Assembly: GCA_029465975.1 (NCBI GenBank)
Contig: CM055730.1
Coordinates: 16,376,774-16,440,773 of the forward strand
Reading direction: 5' to 3'
DNA length: 64,000 nt
Source: Dallia pectoralis
Lineage: Eukaryota > Chordata > Actinopteri > Esociformes > Umbridae
Shown here one piece after another: positions 26,401 through 55,869 of the stretch (position 1 is its first letter; each line of letters begins with the position of its first letter). The position numbers and the translations under genes were made by a program. The notes beneath the pieces are model-generated. The model did no database searches. It was given only the letters and a program-made list of their open reading frames with translations, and was not told where the DNA came from.

Positions 26401-27272
26401 GAGGCCTTGCACATTTCTACAAGACAACATACCGCAGCGAAGTATAATGCAATTGGTACCAGTGTTCACGTTATGTTAACATAAAACCAATATACTGTAA
26501 AGTTCTCACGTAACCCAACGGAGACGGAGGCACTAATACGGTTAACACTCTTTATTTATTACAACCAGGCAGTTGTGGGCCACCGCCTACGCCTACTACC
26601 CTTAAACTTAAACACAATTAGCAACAGCTAATGAACACTGAACAGAACCACAGTTAACATTCACTGAACTTGTCACTTCGACAAATGAGGAGAGAGAGCG
26701 AGACACCTGCTTGACCCCCTCTTATAAGATGCTCCCTGACCCGCCCCCTCCTCCCTCTGTCCAATGGGTTCCCAAACTCCAGGGTCGCTACAATACCATA
26801 ACGAAGCAAGTTAGGATATTACATGGCTTTATATGGTGTTATATGGTGGGCAATAATGCAGACGTTTACAACAGTGTTCAGGGCCAATATGGGTCATTGT
26901 ACCACGCAATCTAAAGTAGGCGTTTCCTAACAGATCGACAGTTTGACCAATAGGATGGCTTCAGCTAGTGCTTGGCTGGAGACAGCATCTCATGGGCTAA
27001 TATTAGTTATTTCATTTCAGCTCCTTCTTTATTTCTTAGCGACAAGCCAGGTTAAAACGTATGGTTGATATTAGATAACATAGGAACTTTCTATTCTGTT
27101 TTTTTTACTAACCCATTCTGCCAGTCTTGATCCTTCCTCCAGACCGCCCCGTGGCTTCCAGGATCCGCACATTACGGAAACCGTGCTTCGTTAACTTCAG
27201 AGCCGCTCCAATACCAGATATTCCGCAACCAACTATTACTATTTGTGAATCTAGACTGTGGGACAAAGCCAT
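23436..27272 (-). CDS. paox: Peroxisomal N1-acetylpolyamine oxidase
   Basis: Ten exons join to 501 codons: 27113-27272, 26033-26209, 25721-25851, 25408-25595, 25096-25283, 24445-24614, 24128-24213, 23922-24034, 23669-23817, 23436-23579. The enzyme is a flavin oxidase that splits N1-acetylspermine and N1-acetylspermidine back toward spermidine and putrescine, releasing H2O2. Visible are the FAD-binding GCGISG (15-20), an RSGGR motif, IGANWIHGP at the substrate channel, GFGTNNKIFVEF, and the C-terminal FAGEATHPSFFSTVHGA region typical of amine oxidases. The protein ends in SKL, a canonical PTS1 signal. An in-frame ATG 16 codons upstream (27320) is possible, but 27272 fits the family better. It lies head-to-tail with mtg1, as in human. 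Confidence 0.95.
26496..26792 (-). mobile_element. Solo LTR in paox intron 1
   Basis: A 297-bp unit, TG...CA on the minus strand, flanked by ATAC at 26492-26495 and 26793-26796. A TATAAG box (minus strand, about 26722-26728) and overlapping AATAAA signals (26551-26560) are in the order expected of an LTR. It is unrelated to the 799-bp LTRs and in the same orientation as paox. Confidence 0.65.
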
Positions 27273-27420
27273 GGTGAGGTCTTTTTGGCTGTCCCACTCT
27301 CGTAGAGCAGACACATACACTGAAACGCTAACGTAAATAGGGTCGTCCGTTGAACGAACAGCAACGTCACATGACCCGCCTACCGACCAATCAGACTAGA
27401 GAGAAAGATGTAGTTCCGCG
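27273..27420 (-). promoter_or_regulatory. Probable paox promoter region
   Basis: Upstream of the paox ATG lies an E-box-like GTCACATGAC (27366-27375) and a CCAAT motif (27389-27393). No TATA box is seen. Assignment rests on position only. Confidence 0.35.
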
Positions 27421-27699
27421 TACTATCTAGTAGGGACAGTGGTTCCCAACCAGGGGTACTATAACTCAGCCTACTTGATTCACTCATGACATCAGAGGCT
27501 TAATTGTGAAATTAATATGAGGGTGTACTTCAGGGGTACTCTGAGCAGAGCCAAATTCTGAAGTTTAGCAGTGTCAGGGCTGGTTTTCTTAACAGAATGA
27601 CAGTATCCTGGTTAACTCTAGAGGTCTCGCTCTTTCTTTTGTCAGGGTAAAAGTTTGTTTGATCATTTCTGTGTATTTCTTTAAGCATGAATTAACCAG

Positions 27700-29370
27700 G
27701 ATGTTCAAGTAAACTCTATTTCTGTTAAGAGGTACATTAATGAGAGTACCAATGCGCAGTTTATGGAGGCCATAGTATCTACCTGCCTACCTCGATCAGT
27801 ACCAATAAGTGCAGAATCAGTGGATGAACTCCTGGATAATTTTAATAGCAAAATATTGAATGTCATGGGGCGTGTTGCAGGTGAAAAACTGAGCTTCAAA
27901 TCCACTATGAAATCTATAAAGAAAGCCTTTATTGCTTCAATCTTGAGTTACGCAGGGCTAGACAGAAACATTTATCCCAATACCCGCACTCTGTTTGCCA
28001 TGGTCGACAAGCTCACCAACCCCCTAAAGCAGATAGCACCTGAACTCTTGTCCACTGCGAAATGCAATGAATTTGCTTGTTCCTTCAGTGAAAAAATCAA
28101 AAGTATTAGGCAGTCCATCATAACTACACTCTGTACCAGCACTACAACCACCAATAAATTACTTGTCTGTTTTGTCACAACTTTATAGAATAGACCCATA
28201 AGCGCTAGAATAAACAGTTGGACATCTTAAAGCCTCCACGTGTTGTCTCGACACACTAACATCAGACTTTATAAAAAAAAATGTTTAACTCCATAACAAT
28301 GGATCTGCAGCAAATATTTAATAGCTCTTTGCAATCAGGGAATTTCCCAACATCACTAAAAACAGCTGCCATTAAGCCTCTATTAAAAAAGAGAACGCTG
28401 GATGCAACTGTTTTGAACAACTATCAACCGGTATCAAATCTACCCTTTATATCCAAGATTATTTAGAAGGTTGTCTTCAATCAACTCTGTGAACTCAAAT
28501 TTGTGAACTCAAGCGGCAAATTCAAATCAGGCTTCCGACCTGAGCATAGTACTGACACGATAAACTGATAAAAGTATTAAATGATATTTGACTGAATATT
28601 GATTCAGATAAAATGACAGTTTTGGTTCTGTTAGATCTCAGTGCTGCATTTGACACTGTAGATTATATAACACTTCTGGACAGGCTGGAGAATTAGTTTG
28701 GACACTCAGGGACAGTCCTTAATTGTTTCAGGTCATATTTAGATGGGCGGAGTTACTTTGTCACCATCGGCAATTATGAATCTGATAAAGTGGCTATGAC
28801 ATATGGAATTCCCCAGGGATTTAGTTCTCGGACCACTTCTGTTCAATCTCTATATGGTACCTAGTTAGTTATGCAGATGATACTCATATATGGCTCTCGA
28901 ACCATATTACTGTAGCTCAATAGACTCACTGTGTCACTATTTCAGCCCATACACATGACTGACTGGATGAACCAACATTGTCTACAATTAAACCAAAATA
29001 AAACAGAGATTATTGTGTTTGGCAACAAATATAGAAGAACCAATATTAAGGAGTCTCGAGCCCTAAAAGTAGGGACCAAGTGTGAAATCTAGGTGTAATG
29101 ATGGACTCAGATCTCACATTCACCAGTCATATTAAAGCGGTCACCAAAACATAATTCGATCATCTTAAAAATATAGCCAAAATCAAGTGCCAGGTGTCAA
29201 AAAAAGACCAAGGACCTGAATAAATTTCTGATATGTTTGAAGGTTATAAACCTAGCAGAGGTTTTAGATCATTGAACTCAGAACAGCTAGTAGTCAAAAC
29301 TAAACATGGTGAAGCTGCATTCAGCAGTTACGCTGCATGCAACTATAATAAATTACCATCAATTTGCATT
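27700..29370 (+). mobile_element. Degenerate LINE (L2-like) reverse transcriptase
   Basis: Pieces in different frames resemble an L2-type LINE in order. First comes a linker with FAMVDKLTNP and APELLSTAKCNEFA (about 27985-28100). Next is KTAAIKPLLKK then NNYQPVSNLPF (about 28360-28455), LLDLSAAFDTVDY (about 28628), GIPQG (28806) and YADDTHIW (about 28870). Frameshifts and stops make it non-functional. Confidence 0.85.
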
Positions 29371-30830
29371 CTTATATATGGCATAAATGAAAACCTGTAA
29401 TGTATACATAAAGACCTGGAAGTTCTAATGACTTCTTGGCCAGGTTGTACAGACCTAAAAGGTTCTAAAGACCTTCTGACTTGAGTCCTCAAGACCTTTT
29501 GAATGAAATGTACGAAGTTTTTAATGTACATGATGTTGGTAAACAGGTAGCTATGAATATAAAATGCATATATTTTATTATTTCTTCTTTTTTCCTTTGT
29601 AAAGAACATTGAATTGCTTCTGTGAAATAATTGAGCTATGTAAACAAACTTGCTTGCTTGCAGGATTCTTCTTGAAGTGGTGTTGCATGGCCAGTAGGGG
29701 GCAATATTCCCTATGGAGAAAAGATTCAACCCTAGGGCAGGGAAGGGGACATTTCTCTGCGTAGTGTACTCTTTTGGTTGGAATGATGAACAGTAGTCCT
29801 GCCTCTGTGGTCAATAAAGATTGTATTGTATCCATGGTGTCCTTTATACATATCCAAACTTTTTGTGTGCCTCAGAGAAAGAAAGTCCCCACTTTCTCTA
29901 GGCAGATCTGTCTGGTTGAAACAGGGTACTGGTCAGCTATACTGTACAGCTACTGTATATAATACTCCACTCTCTGTAGGCAGATCTGGCTGGTTGAAAT
30001 ATAGTTCTGGTCAGCTATACTGTACGGCTACCGTGTATAATATTGTGTATTAGTGTAAATACTACCTCGTTTGATATGTGTTGTTTTAGCGTAAACTTGC
30101 ATTGACAGTTTGATAATTAATCTACTCTGCTTTACGGACTGCATCTATTCTTCCTGTTGTAAAATGTTCTTCGGAAAATTACAATTGTGCACTCTTTAGC
30201 CTTTTTGAGCTGATGTTGGCTAATGGGCCATCCAATACTCACACAATCTTTTTCACACGCACACACACACACACCCCTGAGGAGCTCATGGGAACAGCCG
30301 GGTGGAGAGGGTCACTTACTCTCAGAACAATACTAACCCTGCTTCCTTGACCCTGGAAACAGGAAGTAATTGTCTGTTTCTGGCTGGAGTAGAACAATAT
30401 GAGGTTTGTGTGTTTGTATTTTTGTCTGTATGGGAAAGTTTAGTATGGATGGATGAGTTCTGCTATTCCTGCAGGATTGTTTGGCTCAGATATTCAAACA
30501 GCCTGCATAAAGTTAATAACGACTTTGGGCCAGGGTTCCTAACTCTAGTCCCAGAAATTTTACGCGGACCAGAACAACAGCCTCTACATTCGATTGTATC
30601 TAAATCTTTGATATATTGCACAGTATAATATGAATATATTTTAATCATCATTATCTTGCTGCAGGTTTTTTCAGTACATGAAAGAACCCAAATATATCAA
30701 ACGTTCAAAAAGGATTTTAGAGTTTGTAATTTCCGGATGGGTGGCAGTTATCTAACCCACTATGCTGACTTTGAAATACAGAAGACCACTCTCCTGTAGT
30801 CTGATGAAATGACTCAAGTAAATACTCAAA
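29371..30830. other. Intergenic between the LINE and rassf4
   Basis: No recognised gene. A short duplication lies at about 29900-30045, where two segments containing AGGCAGATCTG and GGTCAGCTATACTGTAC recur 84 bp apart. Confidence 0.4.
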
Positions 30831-30833
30831 GGT

Positions 30834-30843
30834 TTTATTTATT
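30834..30843 (-). terminator. Candidate rassf4 polyadenylation signals
   Basis: Two overlapping AATAAA hexamers on the minus strand, about 630 nt past the rassf4 stop codon. Assigned by position only. Confidence 0.35.
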
Positions 30844-31299
30844 TATAAAAGACTGAAATGTTGACTGCTGAGGAATGCTCAGATATATAGAGCTTGACCT
30901 GTAAAAGTCGCTACACACATGCAAAACCATACGAACGCAGGAATTCAGGAAGAACTATGTTGTAAGAATGTTGTTATTAATTCAACATTGTTCATCGTTC
31001 GGTTAGCCTGAAGTGTGGAGCGTTTTTTTCATAAAAAAACGATACAGTAGTAGAAAAATGACAAAGTTCTATAAAGACAAATATTGGTGCAAAGATACAA
31101 CTTTGTCGCAACTTATTGCTGTGTAAATAACAGTCACTACTATAGACATGTCTGTAGTTTTACTAGGTATAGGTACAGAACGGCTAGCACAGTATTAGTG
31201 CAAGTACATTGGTCTCAGTGCTCAAACAATCATCTTGGCTTCTTCTTTCTGCAACAGTGTAATTGTCCTGAAACTCACGCACACTTACACTTACACTTG

Positions 31300-31350
<51 letters not shown>
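31300..31350. repeat. (CA)n and CACGCA-rich tract
   Basis: A CA microsatellite, followed to about 31465 by interrupted CACACGCACA repeats. It lies just beyond the rassf4 stop codon, so in its 3' UTR. Confidence 0.85.
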
Positions 31351-31352
<2 letters not shown>

Positions 31353-31466
31353 CGCACGCACACACACACACCCACGCACACTCGCACGCATGCACACACG
31401 CACACACACACCCACTCACACGCACACACACACCCACACACGCACACACCCACGCTCACACACACT

Positions 31467-49321
<17,855 letters not shown>

Positions 49322-50252
49322 TCTGAGATTACCTCACACAGCTGGGGGAAAGAACAGAAATGTATTGAGGGGTGTGGATTTGTCCATGTATAGTGACGTC
49401 GTATGGGGAAATAATGTATTTAATAAATGCAAACTTTGGAGGAGCTAGGTCATTTGAAATGTGTAATCATGTTACCAGTGTGATCCAATAGTACAATATA
49501 ATCCAGTAGTATAATATAATCAGAACATTGAAATCACATTTATTATATATATATATGTGTGTATATTAATATGCTGTGATTTTGTTTTTTCCTATAATTT
49601 AGTAGCACTCATTTTGAAAGTGAATGTACACCAATTAATCCAGTATCGCTGTTAAGTGAAAAAGTGTATCACAGGTGCTTTGACTTGTAAAAAAACACTA
49701 CACCCATTACACACACACTCCACTATATCATTTTTGTGTGCAGTGGAAGAGTACTTTTCCCATGGAAGCACCTAACTAACCGTGGGAAATTATGAGAATA
49801 TGTTGAAATAGTTAAATAAGAAGTCATGGGACGTGGATATGACAGAGCCATGTGAGTAACCTCCTAATAGCATGTAAAAACATGTCTGTATTAAAGTAAA
49901 CATGTGTGTGTGTGTGTGTGTGGGTGTGTGTGAAGAAACGAAAGAGCGGCTAAGGTGACGGTTAAAACAGTACCTAACGGCCATAGTCCTTGTGCACACA
50001 AACATCAGTCATATAAATATTCGAGACAATAGCCTTTCCAACAGGAAAAATAGGATTTTGACAGATACCACTTCAGATTGTTCTAAGATGGACAACATAA
50101 ACAATCTGGCAAAATCCTCTAAATTTAAAAGTGATAATGTGAATTGCATTGATCCTCAAATCAGTCCTTTTCATTCTTCCAGACTCCTTTATGCCTCCTA
50201 TATCTTTGTGAGTTTTGGAATTATTCATTGAACTTTAAAAACAATATCCATT

Positions 50253-50302
50253 GGAAATCCCGCCAAATACGGACTTTCACTGAAATGTGAAAGGGAAATT
50301 CC
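50253..50302 (+). promoter_or_regulatory. NF-kB and ISRE-like sites of the chemokine promoter
   Basis: GGAAATCCC (50253-50261) reads GGGATTTCC on the minus strand, a classic kB site. GAAAGGGAAA (50289-50298) fits the ISRE core and overlaps a second kB site, GGGAAATTCC (50293-50302). They lie 40-90 bp upstream of the TATA-like box. Confidence 0.6.
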
Positions 50303-50340
50303 AGGAAGCAGTGAATGGTTAGAGGGTGGAGTCTGTGAGC

Positions 50341-50347
50341 TATTTAA
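50341..50347 (+). promoter_or_regulatory. TATA-like box of the chemokine gene
   Basis: TATTTAA, 53 bp before the chemokine ATG, implying a short 5' UTR of about 25 nt. Confidence 0.5.
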
Positions 50348-50393
50348 GGTGCAACTGGGTTGCTCCACAACAGATCAATTCTCAGTCACAGCT

Positions 50394-51842
50394 ATGGAGT
50401 TCTCTATACATTCTGTCTTCCTGCTGGCCAGCATTTCACTCTACTGCCTTCTGCTATCAGGTAAGAGCCCCCACCCCCCACACACACCCACACACACACA
50501 TGTTTAGGTTAGCGTTTACAGTATGTAAGAGCGTGTCTGTTTTCCCATTAGTATACACTTACGCAGAAGTTTAGTTATATATGTATTTTTTCCCCCCATA
50601 TGGTTGTGAATAGCAGCGGATCCCATATGCTATATCTTTATTTTAGCCACTTTCACACAGGACACGTAATAATTCTGCGGAAAATTTAATGGGTAAATTG
50701 TTATTAGAGTAATGGATATGTTTTGTAGGCATTGATACATTGTCAGGCCAAATAAAATCAATCAATCAAAATGTATTGTTAAACCTCAGGTTTTATTTAT
50801 ACTTATTTTAATGCACTAATGCTTTTCCTTCAGTGCAGTATATTGCTGCAGTCCAATGCATAAAACAAAGTCACCAATAAAGTGCTGAACAGAGAGATTA
50901 GTTTAATAGTATGTGTAGTGACATTGGTTATGTGTTTGTCTGTCTCTGTACAGCAGAGGTCGGTCACGGTCAATATGTCCCCGGGAGGTGTGAGTGCTAC
51001 GAAACAATGAAGAGAGTCAAAGGAAAACTGTCTGACCTCAAAGTCATACCGAAGAGCCACACCTGCAACACAGACCAGATCATGTAAGTAACAGACCACA
51101 CACACACGCACGCACCCACGCACGCACACACAGTCTCAAATCCAGACATATACACGTGTGTGTAAGCAGGCACATGAACAAGCTATAGTCAAAGATAATA
51201 CTCCTTTGTGCTATTTATTAAAGTAACTAAAATGTGCATGCAACTTCATTATCAGGTGCAAATGCAAAGTGTGCCATGAGACACTTGTGTGGCATTAGTT
51301 AGAGTATGCAGGTATTAACTAGCGGTCTCTCTGTGTGCTGTAGAGTGATGGTGAAGACCCAGCAAGTGTGTGTGGACCCAACCGGGAGATTGGGAAAACA
51401 GCTGCTCCGCTGCTGGCAAAAGTAAGATACTATATAAGATGCGGCAAGCTGATGGTACTGTACTGTTAAATAAAATTAGAGGAGGTTTGCAATATGGCCG
51501 ATACTTCACGGTTGTGGATTGTAATTTTGCTCAATGTTTTTAAACAAAATTTTTGCATAAAGTAATGACATGCCTTAAAGTAGCTACTGTCAAGTTGGTT
51601 TGAACAAACATATTCATTCATTTTGTAAGTTGTAAAGCACTTTAATATCACTGTATTAATTCTTTGCTCACATCCTGTCTTTCAGGGTCAAAGCAAGAAA
51701 TGGAAATATGAAAAGGTGCCTGGTGAAAACGAAGATAAAACAGAACAATCAAGGACAGAACCGACAAAACCGACAGACAAATACAAAACCCAAGAGACAA
51801 CCTAAACAGAACAGAAGAAGAACGACACCAATCCCTGCCTAA
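50394..51842 (+). CDS. CXC chemokine with long basic C-terminal tail
   Basis: Four exons (50394-50460, 50954-51083, 51344-51421, 51686-51842) join to 143 codons with the phases usual for CXC chemokine genes. Features: signal peptide (1-22); a Cys-X-Cys pair (C35, C37) with no ELR motif before it; the conserved third and fourth cysteines (C60, C75); and a VCVDPTGRLGK segment. Two extra cysteines (C89, C103) and a Lys/Arg/Asn/Gln-rich tail of about 40 residues follow. Secreted ligands of this type recruit leukocytes through CXCR receptors, and basic tails bind glycosaminoglycans. ELR-negative, basic-tailed forms resemble the CXCL9-11/CXCL13 group, but I cannot name the orthologue. Human CXCL12 lies near RASSF4, yet this protein does not look like CXCL12. 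Confidence 0.88.
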
Positions 51843-51948
51843 AAGCACTTCCATACTTGTCCCTTATCTTGAATGGGTGTACGGTAGTTTAGCTGGTCTA
51901 CACTTTAACAGTAACCCAAACCAAGATACTCCCATACAAACACGCCAA

Positions 51949-52085
51949 TCCAGAAACCATGTGGATGACAGAAACCAGATGGATTACAGAAACCAGCTGG
52001 ACTACAGACACCAGATGGATTACAGAAACCAGATGGATTACATACACCAGGTGTACTACAGCCACCAGGTGTACTACAGACTACT
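51949..52085. repeat. 18-bp tandem repeat in the chemokine 3' UTR
   Basis: About seven copies of AGAAACCAGATGGATTAC with variants. It starts about 107 nt after the chemokine stop codon and ends near 52085. Confidence 0.85.
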
Positions 52086-52094
52086 CTAAATTAG

Positions 52095-53370
52095 AGTTCT
52101 TTCCTCATCCCGTGGCCAGTCTAATGGCTCTATTGACCAATCAGCAGTCTGCCGTGTTTTCACGTCACATTTCAGTATCGCCTCAGCTCGCTCAGAACCT
52201 CACCTGAGGTGGTACGAAAAAAAGTGCCTGAAAAGCGCCATATATGTGGTGTGGCAGGGTAATGGACAATGCTGTCATTTAGAGTCCTGGAGTGTCCGTA
52301 ACAGGAGCTAGTCCAGTGACAAACACAATTACTGTATAATGTTCTGTTACATACATAGTTTTTTACTGTTTTTAAATCTTGCTAATATTTATAATACCGT
52401 TTTTATAATTGTTTCATTGTTTCAATAATTGCTTCATTGTGACTTGTTTTATAATAAATATAAAAAATTACGTTGCTAAATGCGTTCAGATTTTTATTTA
52501 TTATGACACACTATTTATTAGTGCTAAGGTTAGAAAAATACCAGTACTTTCCCCAACACTCTCTGTTTTTCAAGAAATTGAGGATGGAAGTATTCAAGAA
52601 TCATAACAACATTTTGTCATACTACACATCTGACATACCGGTATACTAGCTTTTTATTGACCTGCTCCAACAAAACATTTGCTAAAGTTAAGCAAAGTAA
52701 AGTGCCTCGACCTATACTGCACACAAAATGCATCCAATTAAATGATTTGCATAAAACCATATTTACATATTACATATTTATTTATGCTGCTGCTTTAGAG
52801 CCTCCTGTCTAACAGAGTAATGAATGTTCAAATTCTGTCACTGAAAGAGTTAACAAAGGCATAACAAAGGCATCATTGAAAAAGTTACAATGGAGGAGCA
52901 TGGAAAATCACAGGAGACAAAGTTTTGGGTGTGTTTGTGGGTGTGTTTGTATGCTGGTCAATATTAGACGTTTGTCCAGGCATGAATAAAACATACAGCA
53001 TCTACCATCACCTGCTTTTTCACAATGCATTATACCTAACCGGAACAGATCTGATAATGTTTCTGAAGTGCTAATTTCATGATGTCCATTTTGAAATAAT
53101 GTCCTTTCTCTCATTGTTACAACTTAATTTTTTCTGTCACTCTCAGATGAACACACAGTCACTGTAGGTGTAATAAATTAAACATATTTTCGATTAACTA
53201 GCTAGATACACTTGTAACATATCTTTTTACAATGAATAACAATTAATGCAGTATTAAGACAGCTTATCCATGCTGTACGCCCTGCTGTGAAACTGTCCTA
53301 TTGGCTAGTATATTTGACATCATCAGCTTTCAAATCTGGCTCCTGTCAAGGTTTCCTTCTATGTTGCACA
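52095..53370. other. Chemokine 3' region and intergenic DNA
   Basis: An AATAAA at 52453-52458 could end the chemokine transcript. The rest is AT-rich with no gene recognised. Confidence 0.4.
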
Positions 53371-53374
53371 ACGA

Positions 53375-54195
53375 CACAACCACACAACATCACAACCATC
53401 TGCGTGGAGCTGTACTGGGGCAATACTAGAGACGTGTCCACCACACAACCACACAACCACATGACCACACAACCACATGATCACACGACCACATAACCAT
53501 CTGCGTGGAGCTGTAGTGGGGCAATAATAGAGTCATGTTCACCACACAACCACACCACTACACAACCACACAACCACACCACCACACAACCACACAGCCA
53601 CACCACTACACAACCAAACCACTACACAACCACACAACCACACAACCACACCACTACACAACCACACCACTACACAACCATCTGCATGGAGCTGTAGTTT
53701 GGCAATAATAGAGTCATGTTCACCACACAACCACACCACTACACAACCACACAACCACACCACTACACAACCACACCACTACACAACCACACCACTACAC
53801 AACCACACCACTACACAACCACACAACCACACCACTACACAACCACACCCCCACACAACCACACCACTACACAACCATACAACCACACCACTACACAACC
53901 ACACCACTACACAACCACACCACCACACAACCATACAACCACACCACTACACAACCACACCACCACACCACTACACAACCATACAACCATACAACCACAC
54001 CACTACACAACCACACCACTAACAACCACACCACCACACAACCACACCACTACACAAACATACAACCACACCACTACACAACCACACCACCACACAACCA
54101 CACCACCACACAACCACACCACTACACAACCACACCACCACACAACCACACCACTACACAACCATCTGCATGGAGCTGTAGTGAGGCGATAATAG
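53375..54195. repeat. Higher-order satellite of CCACACAA and CCACTACA units
   Basis: Long tracts of 8-9 bp units (ACAACCACACC, ACTACACAACC) are broken four times by a spacer beginning ACCATCTGC(G/A)TGGAGCTGTA, at about 53397, 53497, 53669 and 54162. Gly/Trp- or His/Thr-rich frames here are repeat artefacts. Confidence 0.93.
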
Positions 54196-54399
54196 CTAGC
54201 ACAATATCTTCTTCAAGTGGAAGCAAATAACCAGCCCTAGAGATCGCTGAAGCTTCTTCTGCACACAAGCCCAAGAAAGAGAGCAGAAAAGAACAAGCAA
54301 CCAGAATCCCCAATTGACCAAACCTTAAAAATGACTGTAACCATTCCCAACAAACACCTAACCTGAGTCCTCAACCCTTATACATAACCCACCTGGTCG

Positions 54400-54866
54400 A
54401 CGTTACCGCCGCATTGGTACACGGTACACGCACTTCCAGACTAAAGAACAGTTTCTACCCTCAGACTGCTAGGCTCCTCAACCAGTGACATTGATTGTAC
54501 CTATCCATGTATCCACCACTGGCACCAGATCACATTGCAGTATTTAAGTATTTAAGGTCTGCATACTGGCCATATTCACTCCATTATGTATATCTTATAG
54601 TATATTCCATATATTCACTACTGGTACCCACTACTGGCACTAGATCACTTTATTACAGTATTTAAGTATTTAGGGTCTGCATACTGTCCATATTCTCACT
54701 CATTATGCATATTTTGTAGCTATGTATATTAGGTATATTGTTGTAAATTGTTTTTATTGTATTTTTATTCTAACAATGTAGTTGTTGCATGCCATGTCAC
54801 AAGAATTGCATTGTGCAGTTTGATGCAAATCACTCTGTACACATGACAATAAATTGAATTGAAATT
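54400..54866 (+). mobile_element. 3' end of a non-LTR retrotransposon
   Basis: A worn stretch beginning near AGAACAGTTTCTACCCTCAG and ending ACATGACAATAAATTGAATTGAA, the form of many fish CR1/Rex1-type LINE 3' ends with a short-unit tail. It contains an internal approximately 120-bp duplication (about 54500-54580 and 54620-54700). Confidence 0.5.
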
Positions 54867-55438
54867 GAGTCCTCAACCCTAATACATAACCCTAACCTGA
54901 GTCCTCAACCCTAATACATAACCCTAACCTGAGTCCTCAACCCTAATACATAACCCTAACCTGAGTCCTCAACCCTAATACATAACCCTAACCTGAGTCC
55001 TCAACCCTAACACATAACCATAACCTGAGTCCTCAACCCTAATACATAACCCTAACCTGAGTCCTCAACCCTAACACATAACCCTAACCTGAGTCCTCAA
55101 CCCTAATACATAACCCTAACCTGAGTCCTCAACCCTAATACATAACCCTAACCTGAGTCCTCAACCCTAATACATAACCCTAACCTGAGTCCTCAACCCT
55201 AATACATAACCCTAACCTGAGTCCTCAACCCTAATACATTACCCTAACCTGAGTCCTCAACCCTAATACATAACCCTAACCTGAGTCCTCAACCCTTACA
55301 CATAACCCTAACCTGAGTCTTCAACCCTAATACATAACCCTAATCTGAGTCCTCAACCCTAATACATAACCCTAACCTGAGTCCTCAACCGTAATACATA
55401 ACCCTAACCTGAGTCCTCAACCGTAACACATAACCCTA
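54866..55438. repeat. Minisatellite, 32-bp unit with CCCTAA motifs, about 18 copies
   Basis: Unit GAGTCCTCAACCCTAATACA plus TAACCCTAACCT. Each unit holds two CCCTAA hexamers, the vertebrate telomere repeat on its C-rich strand. It begins directly at the tail of the preceding LINE end. Confidence 0.93.
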
Positions 55439-55560
55439 AAGATCCATGTTATATATTTTTTGTGACTTTTTTTTCTTCCCTTCATCAATGGTTGGTTACC
55501 TTTGTCCCTAAACAGATGTCAAACACTGACAAAGGACTGTGAGATGTTGCAGTGTGTGTT

Positions 55561-55619
55561 CCTAGTGTGTGTGTGTGTGTGTAGGTGTTTTATATACACA
55601 CACACACACAAACACTAGG
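55561..55619. repeat. Hairpin formed by (TG)n and (CA)n arms
   Basis: CCTAGTG(TG)n is followed 15 bp later by (CA)nAACACTAGG, an inverted repeat of about 22 bp per arm. Confidence 0.7.
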
Positions 55620-55869
55620 GCACAGTGTTCGTTCTCATAGAAGTTTCCATTTACTGGAAAGCATGTGACTGGATCGAACTAGATATGGGCATTCAGGAAA
55701 CACGGTGTGAAAGGAGGACAGGCGAGCACATGCAGACCAGTGTTTCTATCCTTATAGGGAACCGGAGATCACGTTCCCTATCCCTAAACCTAGTTGATCT
55801 CTTTTCTTACCATCCTTGCAAGGAATTCCAATCTTTATTTCATCTGTATAACAACAACATACAAACACA

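Noticed and set aside
50394..51842. Calling the chemokine cxcl12
   Set aside because: Human CXCL12 is near RASSF4, but this protein lacks the CXCL12 N-terminal pattern and has extra cysteines and a long basic tail.
53539..54192. Gly/Trp/Val- or His/Thr-rich frames
   Set aside because: Translations of the CCACACAA satellite on either strand.
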